NCBI GenBank assembly: GCA_023897205.1
Contig: JAHWDD010000010.1
Location: 1,178,001 to 1,242,000, forward strand
Direction: 5' to 3'
DNA length: 64,000 nt
From: Exophiala sp. HKRS030
Lineage: Eukaryota > Ascomycota > Eurotiomycetes > Chaetothyriales > Herpotrichiellaceae
Shown here: piece after piece, positions 1 to 9,652 of the stretch
Layout: every line of letters starts with the position of its first letter
Position numbering within the stretch: the stretch's first letter is position 1
Notes under the pieces: model-generated
Databases searched by the model: none
The model's input: only the letters and a program-made list of their open reading frames with translations
What the model was told of the DNA's origin: nothing
Position numbers and translations under genes: made by a program

Positions 1-60
1 CGTGACCGCGACCGCGATTCTGACGTACTGAACGCCAAGTACACACTTGCACAGTCCTAG
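1..60 (+). CDS. C-terminal end of an RD-rich protein (partial, enters from the left)
   Basis: Reading frame 1 is open from the first base to a TAG at 58-60. It encodes a short tail beginning with Arg-Asp dipeptide repeats (RDRDRDSD) and ending in LAQS. RD/RS-type repeats are common at the ends of splicing and other RNA-binding proteins, but only 19 residues are visible, so no family can be named. The frame would converge on cwf18, which lies on the minus strand. It could also be a chance open frame of 20 codons. Confidence 0.35.
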   Translation, partial: RDRDRDSDVLNAKYTLAQS

Positions 61-246
61 GATGTGGTTTGTAAGGTGAAAGTGGCTTCCGTGGTCTGGC
101 CTTCCTCCTGTGCCTGCGAAGTGTGCGATAAAACGTTGAGCTCAGCGATGATGGCGATATGCGGTCCGAGCCAGAACTCGGCTAACAAGGTTGCCTGTCA
201 ATTCTATTGTCGCCGGCGGGCTTGCTTTGAATGGCGGGGCTCTGGC
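61..246. other. Convergent 3' flanks
   Basis: This stretch lies between the possible gene end at 60 and the cwf18 stop at 247. It should carry the two 3' UTRs and terminators. I see no further gene in it. Confidence 0.4.
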
Positions 247-879
247 TCAAGAGATGTCGTCCTCTTCTTCTTCGAGGGCAGCCTCTTTCTCCTCTTCTTG
301 CTCGCGCAGGTGGATACCTTCGACCAAGGTGTTGCCCTCGATGCCGACCTCTTCTCCTTGATAGCCATTTTCTGCCTCCGCCGGTGCCTTGCCTTTGTCC
401 AGGGCCTCCTTCTTCGCGCCTTCGATTCTCTGTCTGACCAGTCTTGCAATCGCATTTTGTGTCTGGACGTCCAGGATCTTCATTTTCTCTGCCAAGTCCC
501 TCTTCAAATCCCAATTCGGCTTCTTCGGCTGTAGTTTGAACAGGTCGATGCCTTTCTCTGCCTCTGCCTCGTCCTGCGCGGCTTGCTCGGCCGTCGCGGC
601 CGCAATGCGATCGGCCTGCTGTTCCAACGTCTCGACATTCGCTATGGGAACATTCTCGAAACCGAGCTTGGCATTTTTCGAGGCTATATCGTAATTCCTG
701 CCAGAGAGATATTTATCTGTGGACGTCGATGTCGACTGATCATTCTCTTGCTTTTCATCTGGCGTAGCGTTTCCCGTGGATCCAGAGTCGGGTTGCTTGC
801 GCTTGAGCGAAGCGAGTTTGGCGAGTCTAGCCTTTCGATCGACTGCCGCAGCATCTAGACTAGTATGAGTTGCGGACAT
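247..879 (-). CDS. cwf18: Pre-mRNA-splicing factor Cwf18 (CCDC12 family)
   Basis: This is a 210-residue intronless protein of the Cwf18/CCDC12 family, a small component of the NineTeen-complex/Cdc5 spliceosome. The N-terminal basic segment (RKARLAKLASLKRK) is followed by a low-complexity Ser/Thr/Gln stretch and the NYD motif. The conserved family core comes next, with the diagnostic block DLFKLQPKKPNWDLKRDL and then a helical QNAIARLVRQRIEG segment. The tail is a Glu-rich acidic stretch. I chose the ATG at 877-879 because it begins directly before the conserved RKARLAKL helix; the frame extends upstream to 954 but gives no recognisable sequence there. It is divergently arranged with the PPR-like gene, with 224 bp between the two start codons. 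The match to the family core is strong. Confidence 0.9.
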   Translation of the reverse strand: MSATHTSLDAAAVDRKARLAKLASLKRKQPDSGSTGNATPDEKQENDQSTSTSTDKYLSGRNYDIASKNAKLGFENVPIANVETLEQQADRIAAATAEQAAQDEAEAEKGIDLFKLQPKKPNWDLKRDLAEKMKILDVQTQNAIARLVRQRIEGAKKEALDKGKAPAEAENGYQGEEVGIEGNTLVEGIHLREQEEEKEAALEEEEDDIS

Positions 880-1103
880 GGTTTGGGTAAAGTAGACGTT
901 CGCATCGACGGTGTGGTAGAGAAATTTGAAAAAGGTACTCCGTAAATGGTGCATCAGAAAGAATACTCGCGGGCCATGAGAGTATGGTAGAACTTCGGGT
1001 ATTTGTGCCTGCTCTCAAAACTTCATGGGCGATGGTCCTCTTTTGAATCTCACTGCGTTCATTACATCCCTTAAGGGCTTCAAAGTCTCGTTCAAACACC
1101 TGA
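880..1103. promoter_or_regulatory. Bidirectional promoter between cwf18 and the PPR-like gene
   Basis: These 224 bp separate two divergent start codons, so promoters for both genes must lie here or overlap the neighbouring gene. The recurring 9-mer TACTCCGTA lies at 936-944. I did not recognise a convincing TATA box. Confidence 0.5.
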
Positions 1104-3152
1104 ATGCCAGTCAGGTCACTAGGCTCCTTCTTTCAATGCTACCGCTTTAGGAAACCGAAGTGCCCGTCTCGCCCGGCCATCGCCTGCCGATATTTGACAG
1201 GGTTTCCGACCAGCCATGGGAGCAGGCATGAGACTTCCTCGCCGCAATCATCTCTAAACACAACGTCACCTCCTTCACTCGCCCCTCGATCTTCGCAAAC
1301 TGTCGCTTTTCGTCCCATAAATGCGCAGCCGCAAGATAGTCTTGGCCCGCAACATTGGAAGTCTCAAGATATCGAGGGCTTTAGTGGTCGCGGAGTACCG
1401 CAGGATGGACGAGGGGCAGATGAAGCTATTTTCTGGGGACCTGGTTGCTTCTGGCATGAAGGTACACATGTCAGAAGACCCAAGCCAAAGAAATTCGAGG
1501 GCACATGGCGAAAGCTGTACAAACGCTTGGTCCTCTCATTCAACAATGACCTCGAGAGAGCACGACGGAGTGTAGAACGCCACCGACAGACCGCTATATC
1601 CTTTGTGCGTTATGACGACGTCGAGAAGTTGCGTGTCGCTTGGCTGGACATGCCTAGAGTCTCCAGGCGTAAGATGTTGCCATGTGTCTTAATTGGTTCG
1701 CTCGTCGACTCTGCACGGAAGACTCTTCTGATGCTGACAATGCTGCCTGTGCTTCCGCGAGACTGGCGAATGCGCTGCGAATGCCTGGCTTACCTTGATA
1801 TGGTCCATCGGGAAGAGATCGATGCAAACCCGGATTTGCAAGCCTTATTCTCGAAACAGATCGACCGCATTTCCCGAGCCGAGACGTGGCCAAAATTGGC
1901 CGAAATGCCTCTTCCCTTCCTTACTCTTCTCCTCCGTCATAATACCACGCGTCGCTGCGAAGACATTATCGATGGCGTTTTTGCAGCAACGAAATCCGTC
2001 ACGGTGCCGACTCTCCTGGGTATGGTTGATCACTACATACGAACAGGAAATGCGGAGCAGGCAGTCGAACTGCTCTTTCTGATCCCAGTTGAGCAACATG
2101 AAGAATATCAGCAGAGAATCCTCGATCGCGTCGCAAAGGTAATCCTGATCGACACGATAGTAGAAACAGAAGGAGTGCACAACTTCCAATGGATCCCGAA
2201 ACTCATGCAACTTGGTATCACAATAAACGCCAAGGTTCATAACTTCATAATCGAGAGAGCCATCGCGCTCGGCCGACCAAATGTTGCTTGGGAATTGTAT
2301 CGCTTCATGGAGCGTGAGAAGATTGACGTTGATGCACGACGACATTTGGTTCTGCTACGGGATGGATTCGAAAACAACGAACGTGATAAGATCGACACAA
2401 TCATGTCGGCAATCCACGAGCGGCCGGACTTGTTTGACGACCCGTACTTGGTATCGTATATGATGCACATCATCAGGGTCATTTGTCGCGGCGAACGCAA
2501 ACTGTCCACGGAGAGCTCGATAAATCACGTCCTCGCAGTCTACAATAGGGCCTACAGCCGAGAGTCCTTGGTCGGGCTTGGGCTCGTTGAAGCTGTTCAA
2601 GAACTCCACGTCTCAGACCGGCAACTTCTCCAGCCAAAACCGGGGTTATTGGCCTTTGCCATATGGGCAATCACGCTTTGTCAAACTGACGAGCGGCAAG
2701 TCTCGCGATTGTGGCACTGGATCTTGCATATGATCAAGCAGGGCGATGCGCTTCTTCTTGAAGCAGCCAAGCATGACGTCTTGTACAATGGTTTCGTCCA
2801 CTTTTACTGTGCTCATCCGTCCACTCTCAGCAATGCCTTTGGTGTAGTGCACGAGATGGTTAACCTTGGGCACTGTTCCCCTTCCCAACGCACCTGGAGT
2901 GAGCTTCTGTACGGCACTCTCCGCTATGGCCAAGAAGACATGGCTCGACATATCTGGCGCGATATGCTAACAGATGATATGCGCTCTAACAAGCTTTCTT
3001 GGGAATTTCTGCTTACCAGATTCGAGCAATCCGCGTTCGTGCAGGAGATGATCCAAGATACGATCGAGGACAGTGATGGGGCGTATATAGGGTCCAGCCA
3101 TGGTCTGATAAAAAAGGATGACTTGTTCACGCCTAGATCTGGTAGCACCTGA
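1104..3152 (+). CDS. Mitochondrial PPR-like helical-repeat protein
   Basis: This is a 682-residue single-exon protein. The first 45 or so residues are rich in Arg, Ser and aromatics with almost no acids (RSLGSFFQCYRFRKPK), as in a mitochondrial presequence. The rest is predicted to be all-helical, with pairs resembling pentatricopeptide repeats, for example GNAEQAVELLFLIP near residue 315 and GRPNVAWELYRFMEREKID near residue 390. Fungal PPR proteins usually bind organellar transcripts and help their processing, stability or translation. The repeats here are too diverged to assign to a named factor. The ATG at 1104 is the first in frame and gives the presequence-like start. The mitochondrial RNA role is inference from the architecture. 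Confidence 0.65.
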   Translation: MPVRSLGSFFQCYRFRKPKCPSRPAIACRYLTGFPTSHGSRHETSSPQSSLNTTSPPSLAPRSSQTVAFRPINAQPQDSLGPQHWKSQDIEGFSGRGVPQDGRGADEAIFWGPGCFWHEGTHVRRPKPKKFEGTWRKLYKRLVLSFNNDLERARRSVERHRQTAISFVRYDDVEKLRVAWLDMPRVSRRKMLPCVLIGSLVDSARKTLLMLTMLPVLPRDWRMRCECLAYLDMVHREEIDANPDLQALFSKQIDRISRAETWPKLAEMPLPFLTLLLRHNTTRRCEDIIDGVFAATKSVTVPTLLGMVDHYIRTGNAEQAVELLFLIPVEQHEEYQQRILDRVAKVILIDTIVETEGVHNFQWIPKLMQLGITINAKVHNFIIERAIALGRPNVAWELYRFMEREKIDVDARRHLVLLRDGFENNERDKIDTIMSAIHERPDLFDDPYLVSYMMHIIRVICRGERKLSTESSINHVLAVYNRAYSRESLVGLGLVEAVQELHVSDRQLLQPKPGLLAFAIWAITLCQTDERQVSRLWHWILHMIKQGDALLLEAAKHDVLYNGFVHFYCAHPSTLSNAFGVVHEMVNLGHCSPSQRTWSELLYGTLRYGQEDMARHIWRDMLTDDMRSNKLSWEFLLTRFEQSAFVQEMIQDTIEDSDGAYIGSSHGLIKKDDLFTPRSGST

Positions 3153-4924
3153 CTTTGGAGTTATCGGACATAGTGGAATGGACTGCATGATGGATTGGTT
3201 GCTAGATGCATCCATTAGCGGCCACTTTCTAGGTGCTGAGATCTATGTATAGTATTCCTTTGTTTCGGATGGAGGTTCATGTTAGAGTAATGACGGACCA
3301 AAGCTCTTATTGAGTTCTCCTTCACCTCGTTTCTGAATCTTTCGACTCTTGTCCAGGAATGGCGCACATGGCTCGACAGAACCTCTGTATCTGGACTGTA
3401 TACCCCGGAGTATCACATCTTCGTCCTCCTCGTGTGACCTCCTCGTGTCCTTACGAGGTGCCACCTCCGGAGATCTGAAGTACGGATAAACCGCCCAGAC
3501 TTACATAATGTTGGCGGCTAGAATCCGTCATCCCCAACCAATTACATCGAAGTACGGAGGACATGGCTGGGCATCACCGTAACAAACCTGGTCGCCCCCA
3601 CCATCCCCCGTCGCTACTTCTTCTGCTATTAATCTTATTAATTCTGGAGTTCTCGACCGCTCGTGCCACCACCATCATCATCACCACAGCGTTCATATGT
3701 TGTGCCTTTTTTGCCCATAATTATACACTCGCATTTCGTCTTGTCCACCCACTGATACACTGCGATTCTCTGTGTAACTGTCGTTTTGTACCTTTTCGCC
3801 GCAAAACATCCACTCTCTGAGGTGTGTTTTGACGTGTTTATTCCGCGAGGCTGAGAAAGAGAGAGAGAGAGAGGGTGTGTGTGTGTGTGTCGCTCTTTCC
3901 CACCACAATCATTTCGTTCCTTCTTTCTCGTTGGCCCCCAGCAACCAACCTACCAAGCACGACCGGATACAGCAGAGTACAGTTAAAAGGCCCAATCCGC
4001 CTGGTAGCAGCAACAAGAGAACTCTGCAGTCAAATCATCCCATCGTGACACCGCGCGTCGGATCTCGAGGGGGGTGGATTCGAGCTGAGATGGGGCCTTA
4101 TCACGGTGTGTCTGAGTTTTACAAGACGTTCCCATGAGAGTCTGGTCGGGAGTCGGCATGTGAGTTCTTTTCCCTTGTCCTTCTTTGTTTTGTTCCGTCT
4201 TTCTTCAATGATGAGTCTATGGTAAAAGGTCTGATTGGAAGTGGCCTTTGTCCATCTCTCTTGTGATTGCTGCGTTCAAGGTTGCCCTTTTGTCGGAAGG
4301 AAAACTGGTGGCTCACAGATGGCTTCATCGTCGTGTACCGCCACCACTTTGTCAGCTTCCTCCGGTACAGCAGTGTTCAGGAATGGCAGGGCACTCACAG
4401 TATTCCGCTCCTGCCTCGTCTGATACTCTGTGCACATCGAACCCTTGCTCTCAACACCACAAAAATGGGGCTGGCCTTCTGGTCTTTATGACTGCTCAAG
4501 CCAATGGCAGTGGTGTACATTCTGGAACTCGTTCCATTCACCATGGAGGCCTGGTATTGTTGGTTGGTCGGCGGCGCAAAGTGTGAATGTGCCTCTGTGG
4601 CTACTATGGGCTCTTTGTCTGTATTTAGGACTTGCCTCGGCGCTGTGGCAGCCCAAGCGAGCCAAAGTGAAGACCTGAAGAACTGAAAAGACCTGATGAA
4701 GAAACAGACTTGTTTTTCGTTGCATGTCCAAGTTTGTGCATTGTTGACGCTAACGCAAGTGCTCCTGCAGATGCGTCCGCTTCGACTCTCTGTTCGCCCC
4801 TTCTCCGCTCACCAGATTGCCCGGACTCGACGCCAATCTTGTATGTCCTAATGAACGTCTTCAAGTTCCCAATCAACTGGACCGATTCGCAAGGCTATCT
4901 TGATCCCGATAGCTTGCGAATCCA
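3153..4924. other. Intergenic region and probable long 5' leader of the zinc-finger gene
   Basis: About 1.8 kb separates the PPR-like stop from the next start. No conserved protein was recognised. From about 3560 the plus strand becomes pyrimidine-rich with several short ATG-initiated frames (85 codons at 3563, for example), and a GA/GT simple repeat lies at 3857-3890. This looks like a promoter plus a leader with upstream ORFs rather than a gene. An upstream non-coding exon is possible. Confidence 0.45.
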
Positions 4925-7900
4925 ATGCTTAATCGACGCACGGTCCCTGATGGGCAGGCCGCGCCTTCAAGCGAAAATCATGGCATATCTGCTGTCTCTT
5001 CTCACAACGCACCGCATTCTATCGCGCATGTCATAATCCTTCCACCACTGAGAAGATCTTCTGGCAATAGCTATACACCCGCCCTAGAAACATTCCAAGC
5101 CCCTCACGTGACCGACCACGTACCCAGAAATGAAGATGAGCGTCATAACGAAAATGCGAAGGTCCAGACTGCGGGTGCTGGTTTACCACACCACAGCGAC
5201 GTTGCATCGTCTTTTCCTCCGACGAACCCCGATTACGCAATGCCCACCCTCCGTTCATCTCATTCATCATCGCCGCCAGCCTTTACCTCTCGACTCCCCA
5301 GGAGTCCTCCCTTCAGCCCCCCTCTTGCTACCAATTGCGATGAGGACGGATCTGAGCATTCTATGTCCTCGAACCAGCCTGTTCAAGAGCCGGCCAACCA
5401 CATTGCCCGCAAGGGCATTCTCTCCGTGCCAGATGGAGGAGTGACACGCTCCTACATGACAGAGACAGCCTCGTCCACTTCGACAACGTCTCGTACTCAA
5501 GATGTGTGTCGAGGTTGTCGGAAATCTGGCAATCAGCTTTTGCCACTAATACCATGCAGCAAATGTCGTCGGGGTTTCCACAAAGGATGCGGAAACCCCA
5601 AACCCTCTCAAAGGTCAGTCAATTCAATGATGTTTGACTTCTCATCTGATCGCTGTCATAGCACAAATTTTGAAACCTTCGTATGTGGAAATTGTCTAAA
5701 GAGGGATCTTAAAGCTGTGGCTAGTGAGAATTCCACGATCCAAATTCCGACTCCTAGGGCCTCTACTGAAGCTTATCAACCCACCACTTTGGCCAATGCT
5801 GCCACCTCTTCCAGTCAGACAGCTGCTTCCAGCGTCAATAAGGTGCCACCTGGCAATGGAATTCCCACTGGACCTCGAGGTCACTTGAAAGATGCACCGA
5901 ACGGTTCGAAGGATGTGATTCCTATGATCCAGAGCGATCGGTACAAACGTATTACATGTCCTTGGTGGCAAGATAACGATTGTGCCTTTGCTGAACGTCA
6001 TTGTGAATTTGCACATACAGACACTGGCAAATACGCCCCGAAGTTGCCCAATTTTCCACCTATACCTGCCAAAGACTTCACTTGTCATCTTTGGCTTGAC
6101 GGACAGTGTTGCCGGGACGGGAGAGATTGTTGTTACGCTCACAATGATACTGGCTTATACTTCAGCAGCAATGAAAGAGCAACTAGGAAACACGTTACAT
6201 GCTACTACTGGCATACATCGCACTGCGAACTGGCTGAGGAGGCGTGCTCTTACGCACATAAGGAGACTGGCAGAATCCAATGGCAACCAGCCGAGGACGC
6301 TCAAAGTCATCCAGGACCCTACTCTCTGCAGTCGTACGCGTGTCCGTGGTTGGCAAAACACCAGCCATGCAGATTTCAGAAGGATGGAAAATGCCCGTAT
6401 TCTCATGCCCTGGGTGGCATGTCCTCTCTTGGAGTCGAGGCAATTTCCCATCTCAACCAGACTTTATCGTCTACGAGCACTTCTCGTTCACCATCCCCTG
6501 GCCAGCCTTCACCGCTTTTGTATGCCAGAAGTGCCCGACAGATTCCAGTGAACGTCCGCCTCGCCAGCCTTCCGAGTGACGGCGCGCCAAGACATCCTCC
6601 AAACAACCGGGATAGCCTTGGCCAAGAGCCATCAAGCGACTCCCCAAGCAAGCCTCTAAGGTCTTCAATTCAGACCTCAAATTTGAATGCTAATGTGCAG
6701 ATACCTGTAAAAACCTCCCCAAAGAGGCACATGGCCAGAAGGTCGAGTCCTCTTGACCCAAGCCGGCGAAATATAGCCATCGTCGTGCCGCAGCAAGCTT
6801 CCAATACTCCAGCAGCCCAGCAAGTCATGGGCAGCAACACAGAAAATCTGCCCCCAATAACCACCTTGCCATTCTTAAACGAGCAACATTCCCCAGAGAT
6901 GTTGGAGGGATTTCTACCACTGAACGGTGCTCCGACGCCCCGCGAGATGATCCTTCAGCAAGCTCTCGTTGCTAACAAGTTGAAACGACGAGGATCCGGT
7001 GGTTCATCAACTGTATACAAGAGACCTCGACTAATGGCAACACCACCAGAGCATCCCCAGGTGAGAGGCGATGTCACTGGCTTGAGGCTCCCCGTTCATG
7101 AGAGCGCAGTCCTCGATGAAAGACCATCTTTGACAGGCATGGCCCAGCTGGCTATTTCTGACTGGGAACAAGCGGATATGACTCGGGCACACAGGCTTGA
7201 TGCCATGGTAGAGGAGTTGCTACCAGATACGCACACGCCTCAGCTAGCGTCATCTGAAAGGCTCTCAGATTGTCAAAACTCAATATCAGCCATCTCCACG
7301 TTAACCTCCATGACAAGAGGTGACAGCAACCCCACATCCGATCAGAATGAACTGGCTGCAAGCGAGACTGGTGATACAGGCAGCATTTATCAACCAGAAA
7401 CTCGTCCATCTTCTTCGGATAGTTCTCGCCAATCCAATCAGGGTCAACCGCTCATGGCGGTGAATGGGGAGACATCTTTCCAGGCTCCCACGACTGGGTC
7501 CTTGAGTACAGATCTAGTGTGGCCAACTGGCCTGTCTAGACGATGTTATAGATGCGCGGAGCAGGGACACCACAGGCGATGTCTGCATGGTGTGAACGGC
7601 CTTTTGGAACCCAGAAAATGTTTAAAGTTCATCCGCGATCATCGAATGCGGTATCCAGGACGCAAGAGACTCACACGTCAAGAATGGGACGCGGTTGTCG
7701 CGATGGCGAAAGCTTCGTTCCCATCCGACTCTGACATACAAGCGTTAGATGGGCCTGAAGACGAAGCTGTCGATATTGACGAAGCTCCAGGACCCATAGA
7801 GGGCGACGATCTGCGTACGAGCGCTCCTTCCTCTGCACAGGATCCGATGCGGGCCGAAAGTGCTGCACCAGCAATTCAAGTCAACGAAACAGCTTCGGGG

Positions 7901-8578
7901 GCTTTATCCAGCCTAGATCTGAACCACGACCCCCAGCCCGTAAGAACGGCAGTTCAGCCACGTGATCGGCCCGGCGCTGACGGCGAAACGGCAATCCAGA
8001 AACTACAAGCTCGTGGTGTTCAGTTTGAGTCAGATACGGACGGGGATGAGGACGGCGAGGTAGTAGACGATCCGCCCCCGCGGCGGATCGAAGCCCTTTG
8101 GCAACCTCGGTCCTCCAAGCACTTGTTTGAGCTTGACCGACGTTGGGACAGCCAATTCGAAGACCGCGCCTATGCAAGCTCGATTTCTCGACCCCCCAAA
8201 AAGGAGATTGTCGGAAACTTGCTCAAGCACCAATGCTCCGACCGCAAGCGCAAGTTCGGAAATCCTCATCAGGAAGTCCGCCGGGGCGTACGCCAAGTCG
8301 AGGTTCGAGCGTTGGTGCAGATGGATCGGAGCACGGATCCCCAAGAGATGCCGCAGCTGGTCGAGGAGGAGAAGACGATGACGTTCGGCGAATTCATGGG
8401 CATGCCAAAGGCGCCCGTCATCGCACCGACCAGGCACAAGGACGAGCTGGACTACATGGACCAACAGCCCGAACTCGACCGAGGCACCCAACACGGTGGT
8501 GGCATCGCCGCCCACAGGGCACGACGCATCAGAGAAGACGACAGGTTTCCCTTTGTGTACACTAGTAGTCGGTCATGA
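4925..8578 (+). CDS. PHD-like and tandem CCCH zinc-finger protein
   Basis: The open frame encodes 1217 residues, or 1201 if the likely intron at 5614-5661 is removed. Residue numbers here are unspliced. A PHD-like Cys4-His-Cys3 cluster starts at C195/C198 and runs through CSKCRRGFHKGC to a final C-x2-C (VCGNC). Four Cys3His-type fingers lie between about 345 and 495 (CPWWQDNDC..CEFAH, CHLW..CCYAH, CYYW..CSYAH, CPWL..CPYSH). The middle is long, disordered and Ser/Pro-rich. Near residue 870 is another compact Cys/His cluster (CYRCAEQGHHRRCLHG), and the tail has an acidic patch. CCCH arrays commonly bind RNA and PHD fingers read histone tails, so a chromatin-RNA link is possible but inferred. 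I do not recognise a named orthologue. The start is the first in-frame ATG. Confidence 0.75.
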   Translation: MLNRRTVPDGQAAPSSENHGISAVSSHNAPHSIAHVIILPPLRRSSGNSYTPALETFQAPHVTDHVPRNEDERHNENAKVQTAGAGLPHHSDVASSFPPTNPDYAMPTLRSSHSSSPPAFTSRLPRSPPFSPPLATNCDEDGSEHSMSSNQPVQEPANHIARKGILSVPDGGVTRSYMTETASSTSTTSRTQDVCRGCRKSGNQLLPLIPCSKCRRGFHKGCGNPKPSQRSVNSMMFDFSSDRCHSTNFETFVCGNCLKRDLKAVASENSTIQIPTPRASTEAYQPTTLANAATSSSQTAASSVNKVPPGNGIPTGPRGHLKDAPNGSKDVIPMIQSDRYKRITCPWWQDNDCAFAERHCEFAHTDTGKYAPKLPNFPPIPAKDFTCHLWLDGQCCRDGRDCCYAHNDTGLYFSSNERATRKHVTCYYWHTSHCELAEEACSYAHKETGRIQWQPAEDAQSHPGPYSLQSYACPWLAKHQPCRFQKDGKCPYSHALGGMSSLGVEAISHLNQTLSSTSTSRSPSPGQPSPLLYARSARQIPVNVRLASLPSDGAPRHPPNNRDSLGQEPSSDSPSKPLRSSIQTSNLNANVQIPVKTSPKRHMARRSSPLDPSRRNIAIVVPQQASNTPAAQQVMGSNTENLPPITTLPFLNEQHSPEMLEGFLPLNGAPTPREMILQQALVANKLKRRGSGGSSTVYKRPRLMATPPEHPQVRGDVTGLRLPVHESAVLDERPSLTGMAQLAISDWEQADMTRAHRLDAMVEELLPDTHTPQLASSERLSDCQNSISAISTLTSMTRGDSNPTSDQNELAASETGDTGSIYQPETRPSSSDSSRQSNQGQPLMAVNGETSFQAPTTGSLSTDLVWPTGLSRRCYRCAEQGHHRRCLHGVNGLLEPRKCLKFIRDHRMRYPGRKRLTRQEWDAVVAMAKASFPSDSDIQALDGPEDEAVDIDEAPGPIEGDDLRTSAPSSAQDPMRAESAAPAIQVNETASGALSSLDLNHDPQPVRTAVQPRDRPGADGETAIQKLQARGVQFESDTDGDEDGEVVDDPPPRRIEALWQPRSSKHLFELDRRWDSQFEDRAYASSISRPPKKEIVGNLLKHQCSDRKRKFGNPHQEVRRGVRQVEVRALVQMDRSTDPQEMPQLVEEEKTMTFGEFMGMPKAPVIAPTRHKDELDYMDQQPELDRGTQHGGGIAAHRARRIREDDRFPFVYTSSRS
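5614..5661 (+). other. Probable 48-nt in-frame intron inside the PHD-like finger
   Basis: The segment starts with GTCAGT and ends with CTGTCATAG. It is 48 nt long, typical of fungal introns, has no stop codon and keeps frame when retained. Removing it joins a Cys/His cluster to VCGNC with a linker more like normal PHD fingers. Retention would add 16 residues between the His-x2-Cys and the final Cys pair. Confidence 0.65.
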
Positions 8579-8859
8579 CACGAGATTAAATTTGCTCGTC
8601 GGGCGACGGGGGTGGGGTTCTGGGGTAATGGATGGGGAATGAGATCCCATCAAATGTTCTGGTATGATGATGGTGAAGACACGGTGAAAACTTGGCCCGG
8701 CTATTTTTGTGAACCGGGCAAAGTTGGGACGACGCATGGTACGTGATGGACTGGACGGCGTTAATTTGAAGCGTTCAACATGAATTTGGCTTGTGCGTGT
8801 GATGTTGTTTTTCTTTTTCCCTTTTAGTACTCTAAAACTCCTGTTGTGTGTGAGAGAGA

Positions 8860-8891
8860 GGGGGGAAGGGGGGAGGGGGGAGGAGGGGGGG
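8860..8891 (+). repeat. Canonical G-quadruplex motif
   Basis: Four runs of six or seven guanines (8860-8865, 8868-8873, 8875-8880, 8885-8891) are separated by loops of 1-4 nt. This greatly exceeds the usual G3+/N1-7 definition. It lies about 280 bp after the stop of the zinc-finger gene on the coding strand, so it may be in the 3' UTR RNA. A GA run precedes it directly. Confidence 0.85.
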
Positions 8892-9599
8892 TGGTCACTA
8901 TCATTTTTTTGCACTGGATAAGTGCTACCTACAGCAAGCAGTATTTTACCTTTCCCCAAAAGGCAGAATGGCATGATGGAGAGGAACGTTCACAAGGGTC
9001 ATCTACATACAACAGTCACCAACGTGCTTCTTATTGTACAAAGTAGTGTTGGGTACTCGATTCTTTGATTATTTCGAGACAATGGGGACGCTAATTCTCT
9101 GAGAACACGTCACACTATCTTATGGGATCAAGGAAAAGTGCTCAGCCACAGGTAACGAAGTAAGTTGTCTCTCTTGCTTGCATACTGATGTGTATAAGAG
9201 TAAAAATTGCTCTCTCGCCCGGGTCCACTTTTGCTGCACTTTTTTGTCTGTGGGAGGGACACCTTGTTCGTAGCGAAGAGAATTCGACTTCGACTGTATT
9301 TTTCCCCCTCGTTGAGAGTCGTCTCAAAGATCTGTGGCAAGGATTAAAACAGTGGAACGAAAATCCGTCTCAATGACCTGTGAAGGAGTGGGTGTTGTGA
9401 TCATCGTCAGAGACAAAAGTTTGTTCCTCGATACTCCTTTTTATTCCCGTGGGTATGTGTCGGCGCAGGAGTACTGCGTAGTACTGGGGAAACCCTTTCG
9501 TCATGACTTTTGCCCTTTCGGTTGGTAGCAGAGAAACCGGGTTGGTTGGCCCGTGTCTCGGTAACCAATTTGATACTCTTGCAACTTTGTGCAGCACAA

Positions 9600-9602
<3 letters not shown>

Positions 9603-9650
<48 letters not shown>
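9603..9650. repeat. (GT)24 microsatellite
   Basis: A perfect run of 24 GT dinucleotides in intergenic DNA. Alternating purine-pyrimidine tracts of this length can adopt Z-DNA and are usually polymorphic between strains. Confidence 0.95.
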
Positions 9651-9652
<2 letters not shown>

